A DNA stretch of 51,849 nt, taken from NCBI GenBank assembly GCA_019694675.1, contig JAIBBK010000086.1, positions 1-51,849 of the forward strand, in the 5' to 3' direction. Of the stretch, positions 34,827 through 42,425 are shown piece after piece. The position numbers and the translations under genes are program-made. Within the stretch, counting starts at the first letter, position 1. Each line of letters starts with the position of its first letter. The stretch comes from Ignavibacteria bacterium. Lineage in GTDB: Bacteria; Bacteroidota; Ignavibacteria; Tepidaquicellales; Tepidaquicellaceae. Below the pieces are notes generated by a model. The model saw only the letters and a list, made by a program, of their open reading frames with translations, searched no databases and was not told the DNA's origin.

Positions 34827-35398
34827 TACTGAACAAGTTTGAAAATTAATGGAAGCAGAAGATTAGCGGATATGAATCCTCCGATCATAAAAAATATTGT
34901 AGCTATAAGGGATGCCTTCTGGAAATTTGCCAGTCCCATGATTGAATGCCCCGAAGTGCATCCGCCTGCATACCTTGTTCCGAAACCGATCAGTAATCCG
35001 CCGATGACAAAGAAGACAAGCCCCTTGAGCGAAAAGAGATTTTCCCAGTTGAACAGGTCCGCCGGCATAAGGCTCGTAAAATCGCTGATCCCGTAGCTTT
35101 GGAGTTTCTCCATAGTTGCAGGTGCTACCTGCATCTGAGCTGCCGGATCCGTAAGGAAAGTTGATGCAATGTATGCGCCGATGATTATTCCTGCTACGAA
35201 GAACAGGTTCCATACTTCCTTCTTCCAGTCGTATTTGAAGAACTTGATGTCGCCGGAAAAACACGCGGCGCAAATATGCCGGAATGATGAAGATATTCCG
35301 AATTTCTTATTGCCAAGTATCAGGAGAAGCGGAACTATAAGGCCTATCACAGTGCCGCTTACAGCCCAGTGCCATGGCTGTTTGATTAGTTCAAGCAT
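34826..35398 (-). CDS. YeeE/YedE-family sulfur transporter, first half
   Basis: A 190-aa membrane protein with about five helices and the conserved GFGTRYAGGCTSGHSIMGLANF (about 139-160), the cysteine motif of the YeeE/YedE (sulf_transp) fold. C43 and C46 (HICAACFSGD) are further cysteines that could take part in sulfur relay. It pairs with the next gene, the two making a complete two-subunit sulfur channel. It starts 81 nt after the CstB-like stop, beyond a hairpin. Confidence 0.85.
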   Translation of the reverse strand: MLELIKQPWHWAVSGTVIGLIVPLLLILGNKKFGISSSFRHICAACFSGDIKFFKYDWKKEVWNLFFVAGIIIGAYIASTFLTDPAAQMQVAPATMEKLQSYGISDFTSLMPADLFNWENLFSLKGLVFFVIGGLLIGFGTRYAGGCTSGHSIMGLANFQKASLIATIFFMIGGFISANLLLPLIFKLVQ

Positions 35399-35432
35399 TT
35401 GTTGTAAGTAAAATTGTTTTGAATGGTCCGGA

Positions 35433-35460
35433 AACTCACCCCCGGCATTCCGGGGATGAG
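35433..35460 (-). terminator. strong GC hairpin between cstB-like and yeeE-like genes
   Basis: CCCCGG (35439-35444) pairs with CCGGGG (35449-35454) across a 4-nt loop, and ACTCA/TGAGT extends the stem after one mismatch. On the minus strand it is followed by TTTCCGG rather than a long T-run, so it may act as a partial terminator or RNA-stabilising element that lowers yeeE expression relative to the upstream genes. Confidence 0.5.
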
Positions 35461-35479
35461 TCGTCAGTGTCAGATCGTA

Positions 35480-36898
35480 CTATGCCTTGGAGGCTTTTGA
35501 ACTGCACGCAAAATCCGTCCTTGGAACATTGGTTGTTTTGATCGCATCATATCCACCCTCAACTTCCCTGAAGTTTTCCCATCCGCGTGACTTCAGTATT
35601 GACGCGGCTGTCATGCTTCTGTAACCGCCCGCGCAGTGTATTATGAAATCCTTGTCCTTTGGAAACTCTGCAAGATTTTCATTTATGTAATCGAGCGATA
35701 TGTTCAATGCACCGTCAACATGTTCCGCATTGTATTCTCCCGGCTTTCTCACGTCTATCACTATCGTATCATTCTTTCCGTATTCCTTCTCAAAATCTGC
35801 AGGTGTCATCCTGTTTATAGTGTCAATCTCTTTTCCATCTTTTTCCCATGATGCAAATCCACCTTTGAGATAGCCGATTACATTGTCATATCCAACTCTT
35901 GCTAAACGCATCACGGTTTCTTCTTCCCTTCCCGGCTCCGCAACTATAAGGAGCTGTTGCTTAACATCCGGAATGAGCGCTCCCACCCACGGCGCAAACT
36001 GCCCGTCAAGTGATATGTTAATGCTGTTCGGAATGAAACCCTTTGAAAAGACCGAATCATGCCTTGAATCAAGCATCACTGCATCGGTCTCATTAGCCGC
36101 AGCTTCAAATTCATCCGCAGTCATAGCTCTTAATCCCCTCTCCATTACAGTGTCAATGCTTTCATAACCGAGTTTGTTCATTGCAACGTTCATCGGGAAA
36201 TACTTCGGCGGCGGCAAAAGCCCTTCCGTCACTTCCTTTACAAACTCATCCTCGGTCATATCTGCTCTTAAGGCATAGTTTGTTTTCTTCTGCTCCCCTA
36301 TGGTTGAAACGGTCTCCTTGCTCATGTTCTTTCCGCATGCACTGCCTGCACCGTGTGCGGGATAGACCAAGACTTCATCTGCGAGAGTCATTACCTTGTC
36401 TCTCAGCGAATGAAAGAGTGTAGCGGCAAGTTGCTCCTGCGTCATGCTCGCTGCCTTCTGCGCAAGGTCCGGCCTTCCTACATCGCCAATGAACAAAGTA
36501 TCGCCTGTGAAGAGCGCCTTGTCATTTCCCTTGTCATCTCTGAGCAGGAAGCATGTGCTTTCCATCGTGTGCCCTGGAGTGTGAAGCACCTTTATGGTCA
36601 GGTCGCCAACCTTGAACTCTTCACCGTCTTTGGCTATGATGGCATCAAATGACGGCTGAGCTGTAGGACCGTAAATGATCTTCGCGCCTGTTGCTTTTGC
36701 AAGATCAACATGCCCGCTTACAAAGTCTGCGTGAAAGTGTGTCTCAAAGATATACTTGATCTTCACATTGTCTTTGTTTGCTCTTTCGAGATAAGGTTTG
36801 ATCTCTCTGAGGGGATCCACAATTGCGGCTTCACCCTTGCTTGTGATGTAGTATGCACCCTGTGCAAGACATCCCGTGTAGATCTGTTCGATTTTCAT
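35480..36898 (-). CDS. cstB: CstB-like persulfide dioxygenase-rhodanese fusion
   Basis: A 472-aa protein starting at MKIEQIYTGCLAQ (36898); the frame has an ATG four codons earlier. Residues 1-235 are a metallo-beta-lactamase-fold persulfide dioxygenase with iron ligands H54, H56 and D58 of HFHAD, H110, D133 and H182. Residues about 258-358 form a rhodanese-like domain whose active-site position is not cysteine (VAEPGREE). Residues about 363-460 form a second rhodanese with catalytic C422 (HCAGGYRS). This order (dioxygenase, dead rhodanese, live rhodanese) is that of Staphylococcus CstB, which turns low-molecular-weight persulfides plus sulfite into thiosulfate. Neighbours (TauE-like, ArsR-family, rhodanese) support that role. 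Confidence 0.88.
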   Translation of the reverse strand: MKIEQIYTGCLAQGAYYITSKGEAAIVDPLREIKPYLERANKDNVKIKYIFETHFHADFVSGHVDLAKATGAKIIYGPTAQPSFDAIIAKDGEEFKVGDLTIKVLHTPGHTMESTCFLLRDDKGNDKALFTGDTLFIGDVGRPDLAQKAASMTQEQLAATLFHSLRDKVMTLADEVLVYPAHGAGSACGKNMSKETVSTIGEQKKTNYALRADMTEDEFVKEVTEGLLPPPKYFPMNVAMNKLGYESIDTVMERGLRAMTADEFEAAANETDAVMLDSRHDSVFSKGFIPNSINISLDGQFAPWVGALIPDVKQQLLIVAEPGREEETVMRLARVGYDNVIGYLKGGFASWEKDGKEIDTINRMTPADFEKEYGKNDTIVIDVRKPGEYNAEHVDGALNISLDYINENLAEFPKDKDFIIHCAGGYRSMTAASILKSRGWENFREVEGGYDAIKTTNVPRTDFACSSKASKA

Positions 36899-36931
36899 GA
36901 TTGGTATCATTTTTATTTATTAGAAAAATTT

Positions 36932-37459
36932 TCAGTCCTTCTTTACACTGCCGGCGTACCTGGCTATTCCGCCGGAGAGGTTATACAGTTTGTCGAAACC
37001 CTTTGCAGACATGATCTTGCAGGCCTTTGCACTTCTGTTTCCTGACCTGCAGTAAACCAGGTATGTCTTTGAAGGATCAAGCTTCATTATCTGATCTTCA
37101 AAGTCCGGTGAGCTGTAGTCAATAAGCAAATCTGCGCCGTCAATGTATCCTGCATCCCACTCGCCACGGGTTCTCACATCAATGATCACGGTATTTTCGT
37201 CATTGGCCAGCTCGTCAAACTTCTGTGAGGAAATATCCTGATAAACCGCAGAGGAATCACTTCCGAAAAGCTTGCTGAAGAATCCCTGCTTGGTTGTTGA
37301 ACCTGCAACAGACGACAACAGAAGCGAACCCATTATTGCACCGTAGGCAATGGATATGTATTTGTTGGATGTTATCGGGCAGGCACCCGACGAGCATCCG
37401 ATAAACTTCCAGTACAGGAAGCCTGCAACACCGCCGATCAGAATTCCGATGTAAGTCAT
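36932..37459 (-). CDS. membrane-anchored rhodanese sulfurtransferase
   Basis: A 175-aa protein. The N-terminus has two hydrophobic helices around a GCSSGACPITSN segment (about 20-31) that resembles DUF6132, with two cysteines. The rhodanese domain (about 73-172) has its active-site loop VYCRSGNRS with catalytic Cys at about 137. It probably passes sulfane sulfur at the membrane to or from the CstB-like enzyme. It overlaps the methyltransferase upstream by 4 nt. Confidence 0.85.
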   Translation of the reverse strand: MTYIGILIGGVAGFLYWKFIGCSSGACPITSNKYISIAYGAIMGSLLLSSVAGSTTKQGFFSKLFGSDSSAVYQDISSQKFDELANDENTVIIDVRTRGEWDAGYIDGADLLIDYSSPDFEDQIMKLDPSKTYLVYCRSGNRSAKACKIMSAKGFDKLYNLSGGIARYAGSVKKD

Positions 37460-38067
37460 TTTGTTTTCTTTCTTAAAATTATAAAAACTTCACCTCCGCT
37501 TCTCGGCGGAATGGAATTGTAACATCTGTCGATCACTTTCACATCAAAATGAGATTCGAAGATCTTCCTGTACTCATCTGCAGAACCCCCGAACGGAGGT
37601 CCTTCCTTTTCAAAACCCTTATCAAAAAGCACGCCAACCAGTTTGCCTTCTTCCGAAAGCAGGTCACGCATCTTCTCTGCATAATCATTTCTTTTTGTTG
37701 GATGAAGTGCACAGAAGAATGTCTGCTCTATTATAATGTCATATTGCCCGTCATGTTCAAAAAAGTCCTGAGTGATCACATTTACAAACTGCCTTGTCTC
37801 AAACTTTCTTCTCAGACTCTCAGTCAGCTTGTCGGAAATATCTATAAGCGTTATGCTGCTGAATCCTTTATCAGCCAGGTATTCCGCTTCGTACGAATTA
37901 CCGCAGCCGGGGATGAGGATTCTCAGACCCGTGTTTTCCAGCTGATCAATATATTCTGAAATTGCGGGAGATACTCTTCCGATGTCCCAGCCGGTTTCGC
38001 CGGACTCGTAACGGTTGTTCCAGAAATCTGCATTCAGATCCTTCATATTTTCTCCGTTCTTTGTCAT
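37456..38067 (-). CDS. TPMT-family (thiopurine S-methyltransferase-like) SAM methyltransferase
   Basis: A 203-aa class I methyltransferase. The N-terminal FWNNRYESGETGWDIGRVSPAI and the SAM motif ILIPGCGNSYEAEYLADKG are TPMT-family signatures, with EQTFFCALHP in the catalytic half. TPMT-like bacterial enzymes methylate sulfur, selenium or tellurium compounds. Placed within a sulfide operon and overlapping both neighbours by 4 nt, it probably S-methylates a sulfide or thiol; this is inference. Confidence 0.85.
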   Translation of the reverse strand: MTKNGENMKDLNADFWNNRYESGETGWDIGRVSPAISEYIDQLENTGLRILIPGCGNSYEAEYLADKGFSSITLIDISDKLTESLRRKFETRQFVNVITQDFFEHDGQYDIIIEQTFFCALHPTKRNDYAEKMRDLLSEEGKLVGVLFDKGFEKEGPPFGGSADEYRKIFESHFDVKVIDRCYNSIPPRSGGEVFIILRKKTK

Positions 38068-38867
38068 CCCCTGAAAACTGTCTCCCTAAGCATTATGTAG
38101 ATGCCCATTACAAGTACAAACCACCCGAAAGCAGGCTTGAGCTTATCTCCGTGGATCTTCTTGGCAAGTGTGCTTCCAACGAAAATTCCTACTATGGTAA
38201 ACAGCGATACTGCAAGCAGGAACAACCAGTTGATGCTGACTCCTGCGCTTATGTCGCCCGTGAATCCGATCAATGATTTGACTGCAATAATAAGCAGAGA
38301 TGTGCCAACCGCTTCTTTCATGGGAAGTCCCGCAAGAAGTACCAGGGCCGGTATGATAAGAAAGCCGCCGCCTGCACCCACGAATCCCGTAAGAACTCCT
38401 ACAACTGCACCTTCAAGAAAAATCAATATATAGTGATGTCCCGGTTTCAGCTTCTTCGTATCAGGAGCTTTGGTCTTCCTTATCATGGATACTGATGCGG
38501 CTATCATGAGTGCTGCGAACACAGTCATAATGAACATTGGCTTAGTGTATTGAAAGGTGCCAATTGTAAATACTGTGTCCGGAATAGCAGGCATTATGTA
38601 CTTTCTCGTAAGGAACACCGCCAAGAGTGAAGGTACCGAGAATATTGCGGCGGCCTTCAGATTCACAAGTTTGTTCCTGTAATAGTTGGCGGAACCGGCA
38701 AGTGCTGTGAGTCCCACTATAAAGAGCGAATAAGATGTGGAGATCTCCGCGCCAAGCCCGAACACATAAACGAGTATCGGTACGGTCAGGATCGATCCGC
38801 CTCCTCCGATTAGCCCGAGTGAAATGCCGATGACTGTGGAAAGCGCGTAGCCTATGATCTCATTCAT
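38064..38867 (-). CDS. TauE/SafE-family sulfite or sulfur-compound exporter
   Basis: Start placed at 38867 (267 aa), where ATG overlaps the ArsR stop as ATGA; the frame extends upstream inside the regulator gene. About eight helices are visible, with the two conserved glycine motifs [17 protein letters not shown] and [19 protein letters not shown] typical of TauE/SafE. The family moves sulfite, sulfoacetate or related anions through the inner membrane. In the staphylococcal cst operon a TauE protein also accompanies CstB, which supports a role in exporting oxidised sulfur products. Confidence 0.87.
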   Translation of the reverse strand: MNEIIGYALSTVIGISLGLIGGGGSILTVPILVYVFGLGAEISTSYSLFIVGLTALAGSANYYRNKLVNLKAAAIFSVPSLLAVFLTRKYIMPAIPDTVFTIGTFQYTKPMFIMTVFAALMIAASVSMIRKTKAPDTKKLKPGHHYILIFLEGAVVGVLTGFVGAGGGFLIIPALVLLAGLPMKEAVGTSLLIIAVKSLIGFTGDISAGVSINWLFLLAVSLFTIVGIFVGSTLAKKIHGDKLKPAFGWFVLVMGIYIMLRETVFRG

Positions 38868-39193
38868 CTGTGGCCATTCTTTGTACTGAACAAACTGCAG
38901 GATTCCATGCACTCAAAGATCTTCAGTATCTTCCTGTCCTCAAGCCTGTACAGGACATTCATTCCGTGCTTTTCACATCTCAGTATTCCCCTGTCCTTCA
39001 TCTTGATAAGGTGATGCGAAAGCAGTGACTGCTCAACATCTGACTCAATTCTCTCCTGTATTTCCGTTACTGAGAGAGGCTCCTTTTCTTCAAGCGCCTC
39101 AAGTATCTGGAGTCTTACCGGGTGACCTATTGTCTTAAGGATCTCAGCCACTCTTGTAATTTCTTCTGCCGTTAAGTGTGTTGTGGTTGCCAT
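38864..39193 (-). CDS. ArsR/SmtB-family transcriptional regulator
   Basis: Start placed at 39193 (MATTTHLTAEEI, 109 aa). It carries the winged-helix fold: helix VAEILKTIGHPVRLQILEAL, recognition region EQSLLSHHLIKMKDRGILR and wing EKHGMNVLYRL. The only cysteines are C73, C95 and C99. C95/C99 in the last helix could sense persulfide or thiol oxidation, but the SqrR/BigR-type pair in helix 2 and helix 5 is not present, so the sensing chemistry is uncertain. It leads the sulfide operon and sits under a promoter with an overlapping inverted repeat, consistent with autorepression. Confidence 0.88.
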   Translation of the reverse strand: MATTTHLTAEEITRVAEILKTIGHPVRLQILEALEEKEPLSVTEIQERIESDVEQSLLSHHLIKMKDRGILRCEKHGMNVLYRLEDRKILKIFECMESCSLFSTKNGHR

Positions 39194-39209
39194 GTGTTTT
39201 AATGTTATA

Positions 39210-39241
39210 CAAATATATGAACATTTTTTCATTTAGTCAAG
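39210..39241 (-). promoter_or_regulatory. Bacteroidota-type promoter of the sulfide operon
   Basis: On the minus strand CTTG (39238-39241) is followed after 20 nt by TATATTTG (39210-39217), matching the Bacteroidota consensus TTTG-N19-TAnnTTTG in the -7 box exactly and in the -33 box with one mismatch. The -7 box ends 16 nt upstream of the preferred ArsR start codon at 39193. Confidence 0.65.
39214..39235 (-). promoter_or_regulatory. inverted repeat, putative ArsR-family operator
   Basis: TATATGAA (39214-39221) and TTCATTTA (39228-39235) form an inverted repeat with a 6-nt spacer, seven of eight positions pairing. TGAA-N-TTCA half-sites are typical of ArsR/SmtB operators. It overlaps the -7 box and fills the space towards the -33 box, so binding would block RNA polymerase. 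Confidence 0.6.
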
Positions 39242-39398
39242 AGCGAAGCTCTGCTTTGTTTGTTGCCGGCAAGACTTCTGCATACTCACTGTTATTCTCC
39301 GTGGATCATTCAGATCTGAATCTGCAATGCCTTTTGTAGTTTCTTTTCAGTTAGCCGGCATTCGAACTGCGAACTTCCTGATACTGTCAGTATCGGGG

Positions 39399-39648
39399 GT
39401 TCCTGCAAAGTTCACCATTGGTCAGAACTATCCGAATCCGTTCAAGCCGGTTAGAATCATCGCTTACAGAATTCCGCTTGCAAAGAGGTAACCCTTTGGA
39501 CACACGATGTTATCGGTCGGGAAGTGGAAATTATGGTAATTATTTCAAGGAAGCCTGTGACTGCAAGGCAAAGTTTGAAGCAGGCAGTTTTTCGAACGGC
39601 ACTTGTTTCCGCAAGATCGAAATCGGTGATTCTATTTCTGTGAAGTAG
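39399..39648 (+). pseudogene. decayed T9SS C-terminal sorting domain
   Basis: Read in the frame starting at 39399, the sequence gives VPAKFTIGQNYPNPFKPVR and IIAYRIPL, then stops at TAA. Shifting frame restores KEVTLW-HDVIGREV, and a further shift restores NYFKEACDCKAKFEAGSFSN and GTCFRKIEIGDSISVK to a stop at 39648. Joined, this is a complete T9SS type A sorting domain (QNYPNPFNP ... EVTLKIYDVLGREV ... FEAGSFSSGTYFYRIE) broken by at least two frameshifts. The body of the original secreted protein is not recognisable upstream. The rest of the 39233-39954 gap shows nothing I can identify. Confidence 0.8.
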
Positions 39649-39954
39649 TTGGTTTTGCTGAGGTAAATTGTGAGCTGACATTTCGTATCCGGGCAGATGA
39701 AGACGGCACATTCGGCTCTGACTCTGTAATGATCTTCATTTCAAGTATGAAGACGTAGTTCCGGGATTTCCCGATCTGTTCAAGCCCGCGTTTTAACACT
39801 TTGAGTGCATTCTATCTTACATAAAGAATATTGAAAATATTTGCAGAGAATTTGTTTCCTGCATTTGCCAAATTGTGAAACAGACCAACTGCGGGGAATA
39901 TTGATATTCAATTCCTTTGATCACAGCAACAGTCAATCTAATTCAACCTAAAAA

Positions 39955-41061
39955 ATGAAACTGTTCTCACAATATGTTTTCAAAAGTTCGGGTAAAGTAT
40001 CACAGAACCGCATTGCACTTGCACCTATGACCAACCTGCAGAGCAATGATGACGGAACTCTCGGTGAAGATGAGTATAATTTTCTGGTTAGAAGAGCCAG
40101 GGAAGGCTTTGGATTGATTTTTACATGTGCGTCACATGTAACTGCAGACGGCCAGGGGTGGAAGGGCGAGCTGGGGATCTTTGACGACAAACATCTGCCC
40201 GGACTCACCAGGCTTGCTCAGGGAATCCACGAATGCGGGAGTCTGGGAATTGTGCAGATCTTCCACGGAGGTGCGAGAAGTCCGGAAGCGCTTACCGGCA
40301 AACAGCCTTGGAGCGCCAGCGCTCATACAATAATGAGCGGGGGAAAGGAGCTTAAGGTACGAGAAGCAACTTCGGAAGACATAGAAGCTGTCATTGAATC
40401 GTTCGTAAAGGCCGCTGAACGCGCATACAAAGCGGGCTTCGACGGCATAGAACTTCACGGCGCACACGGCTATCTTCTGCATCAGTTCTTAAGCACTTTC
40501 ACAAACAAGAGAACAGACATGTGGGGCGGAAGTCCGGAGAACCGATTCCGCCTGCTTTTAACGATCCTTCAGAAGATCAGGTCATCGCTTCCGCGTACAT
40601 TTATGGCTGGTGTTCGAATCTCTCCGGAAGATAAACACGGATTCAAAGGCATTGATTTTGATGAAGCGCTTGATCTGTCATCAATACTTTGCCGTGAGGG
40701 AGCAGACTTCATTCATGTTTCACCGTGGGATGCGTTCAAGAAGCCGGAGAAATATCCTGACGGGAAGGAGACAATTGTTGAACTCTACAGGGAAAGACTG
40801 CCGGAAGAAGTGCCGGTGATCGTTGCCGGCGAGATCTGGACTCCTGCAGATGCGGAAAGGGCATTGGAGCTCGGTGCAGACATTGCGGCTCTTGGAAAGT
40901 GTGCGATCGGTAATCCTGACTGGGCTGTCATGGCAAAGGACGAAAATTACCTTCCGCAGAAGCCGCCATATACGGTAACTCATCTGAGGGAAGCCGGTCT
41001 CGGTGAGGCATTCATCGGTTACATGCGGCGCTGGAAGGATTTTGTTCTGGAGGACCGGTAG
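39955..41061 (+). CDS. Old Yellow Enzyme-family NADH:flavin oxidoreductase
   Basis: A 368-aa FMN-dependent TIM-barrel reductase. RIALAPMTNLQSNDDGTLG is the N-terminal FMN region, QIFHGGARS contains the conserved His, and DGIELHGAHGYLLHQFLSTFTNKRTDMWGGSPENRFRLL is the family signature, with VIVAGEIWTPADAERAL and ADIAALGKCAIGNPDW binding the FMN phosphate. It reduces activated C=C bonds (enals, quinones, nitro compounds); the substrate is not predictable. It is monocistronic. Confidence 0.9.
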   Translation: MKLFSQYVFKSSGKVSQNRIALAPMTNLQSNDDGTLGEDEYNFLVRRAREGFGLIFTCASHVTADGQGWKGELGIFDDKHLPGLTRLAQGIHECGSLGIVQIFHGGARSPEALTGKQPWSASAHTIMSGGKELKVREATSEDIEAVIESFVKAAERAYKAGFDGIELHGAHGYLLHQFLSTFTNKRTDMWGGSPENRFRLLLTILQKIRSSLPRTFMAGVRISPEDKHGFKGIDFDEALDLSSILCREGADFIHVSPWDAFKKPEKYPDGKETIVELYRERLPEEVPVIVAGEIWTPADAERALELGADIAALGKCAIGNPDWAVMAKDENYLPQKPPYTVTHLREAGLGEAFIGYMRRWKDFVLEDR

Positions 41062-41316
41062 GCAATTCACAAAACTTCCAAAGGTATGGCAGTATACGGG
41101 TTCTAGTTTCTGTTATTGTAACATGAAATGATTTCTGCAAGGGGAAATTATCTTTTCAGAGTATGTCTGCATTGATCTACGACCAGTATTTCATCGCCCT
41201 CTTATGAAATGCTGTTTCTGTCAAATCCGGACTCTGAAAAGCCAATAAAGGATTTACGGACTTTCTACCAGCAATAATTAAATTACCTGTTACACTTCTC
41301 AGGCTGTGATACCCGG

Positions 41317-42102
41317 TCAGAATTTTCTTATTCTTGTTATCAGCCACTCTCCGTCATCAGGCTCTTCAATGACTTCGCATTCTACTCTGCAAATGTTCGA
41401 ATACTTCTTCGTCATGTTCAGAGTCTCGGTTTTAGAGCTTATCAGAAAATCCCCTTCCGGTGACAACGAAAAATTCCACTGATGAAGTCCAAGATAATTT
41501 GCATTCACCGCCTCATTTTCCCGGTGCTCCAGCAGTACAAAGCAATCTTGCTTCACAACCCTGATCAATTGCAGGATCGCTTTCTCAGGGTTGTAAGAAT
41601 GGTCAATACAATTACGCGCAACAACCAGGTCAAAGCATGATGGCGGAAACATTACTGAAAGTTCTTCAGCGGCAAGTTTCAATGTCCTGACCGGAGGATG
41701 CACTCCGTACTTCTCGGTCAGCTTGTCATACTCGTCTGCAAGAGGATCCACTGCGGTAATGCTGATATTTCTTCCTTCCAGTTTCTTGCCGAGAAAAGTG
41801 AGAGGACCTGCGCCAACATCCAGTATGTAAACATCCGTTCGCGGAGGAAGGAGTTTCGCAGGCCGATCCTGCAGAACTAGCTCCGGATCAAACCGCATTT
41901 CGTAGTACTCAGACCACTCGAGACCTTTTGTGGAAAAGTAAGAGTCCCAGAATTCAACTTCCGATTTCATACCGTCTTTCCATATAGCAACTGAATCCGG
42001 GAGGTCCCGAAGGGTCAGGTCAGGCGCAGTATGCAATGAAACTGCATGCAGATCTTGTGTCTTACGGGAAACGTTATTCCCATTAGTAGAATCTACGGAC
42101 AT
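41317..42102 (-). CDS. class I SAM-dependent methyltransferase
   Basis: A 261-aa protein. The SAM-binding motif I is YILDVGAGPLTFLGKKL (about 92-108), with the acidic end of beta-2 at AVDPLADEYDKL. FDLVVARNCIDHSYNPEKAILQLIRVVKQ is the motif IV to V region of the Methyltransf_11 group. The substrate is unknown; the N-terminal 60 residues (AIWKDGMKSEVEFWDSYFSTKG) are not diagnostic. It is divergent from der, with 323 nt between them. Confidence 0.8.
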   Translation of the reverse strand: MSVDSTNGNNVSRKTQDLHAVSLHTAPDLTLRDLPDSVAIWKDGMKSEVEFWDSYFSTKGLEWSEYYEMRFDPELVLQDRPAKLLPPRTDVYILDVGAGPLTFLGKKLEGRNISITAVDPLADEYDKLTEKYGVHPPVRTLKLAAEELSVMFPPSCFDLVVARNCIDHSYNPEKAILQLIRVVKQDCFVLLEHRENEAVNANYLGLHQWNFSLSPEGDFLISSKTETLNMTKKYSNICRVECEVIEEPDDGEWLITRIRKF

Positions 42103-42425
42103 TTGGCCATCAATGTATTATTTACACTGCAAACCCGAAATCGTCATAACGGGCAGATGCGGGAAAACTTAGCAGATTAATTTTGAATGTTCAACGGATT
42201 AGGAGAAAGTAACTTCGTTTCCTGTATATGAGGCGGCAGATCCCTGATATTAGCTGATGAAATGGATTTGAAGATCAGTTCAGTCCGTTGATCCTGTCAT
42301 CTTCATTCATATCATAATCATTACGGATGCTTAGCAGGAATTTTGCAAGTGTCAGTTCCCGGGAGGCATTACTTCAATTCAAATATATCATTGCATCGCT
42401 CTCATAATAGAAGTAAATTGCCCGC
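42103..42425. other. intergenic region between methyltransferase and der, no gene identified
   Basis: The region is AT-rich near both starts and must hold the divergent promoters, but no box is clear. A 31-codon open stretch on the minus strand (about 42280-42372) reads like coding sequence (ASRELTLAKFLLSIRNDYD) but lacks a start codon and has an in-frame stop just upstream. It may be the relic of a gene tail. Confidence 0.3.

Noticed and set aside
34323..34832. 169-aa plus-strand frame opposite the YeeE half-gene
   Set aside because: It mirrors the transporter gene almost exactly in extent and lacks any motif.
42280..42372. short minus-strand coding-like stretch before der
   Set aside because: About 31 codons read plausibly but there is no start codon and a stop lies just upstream. 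It is mentioned only as a possible relic.
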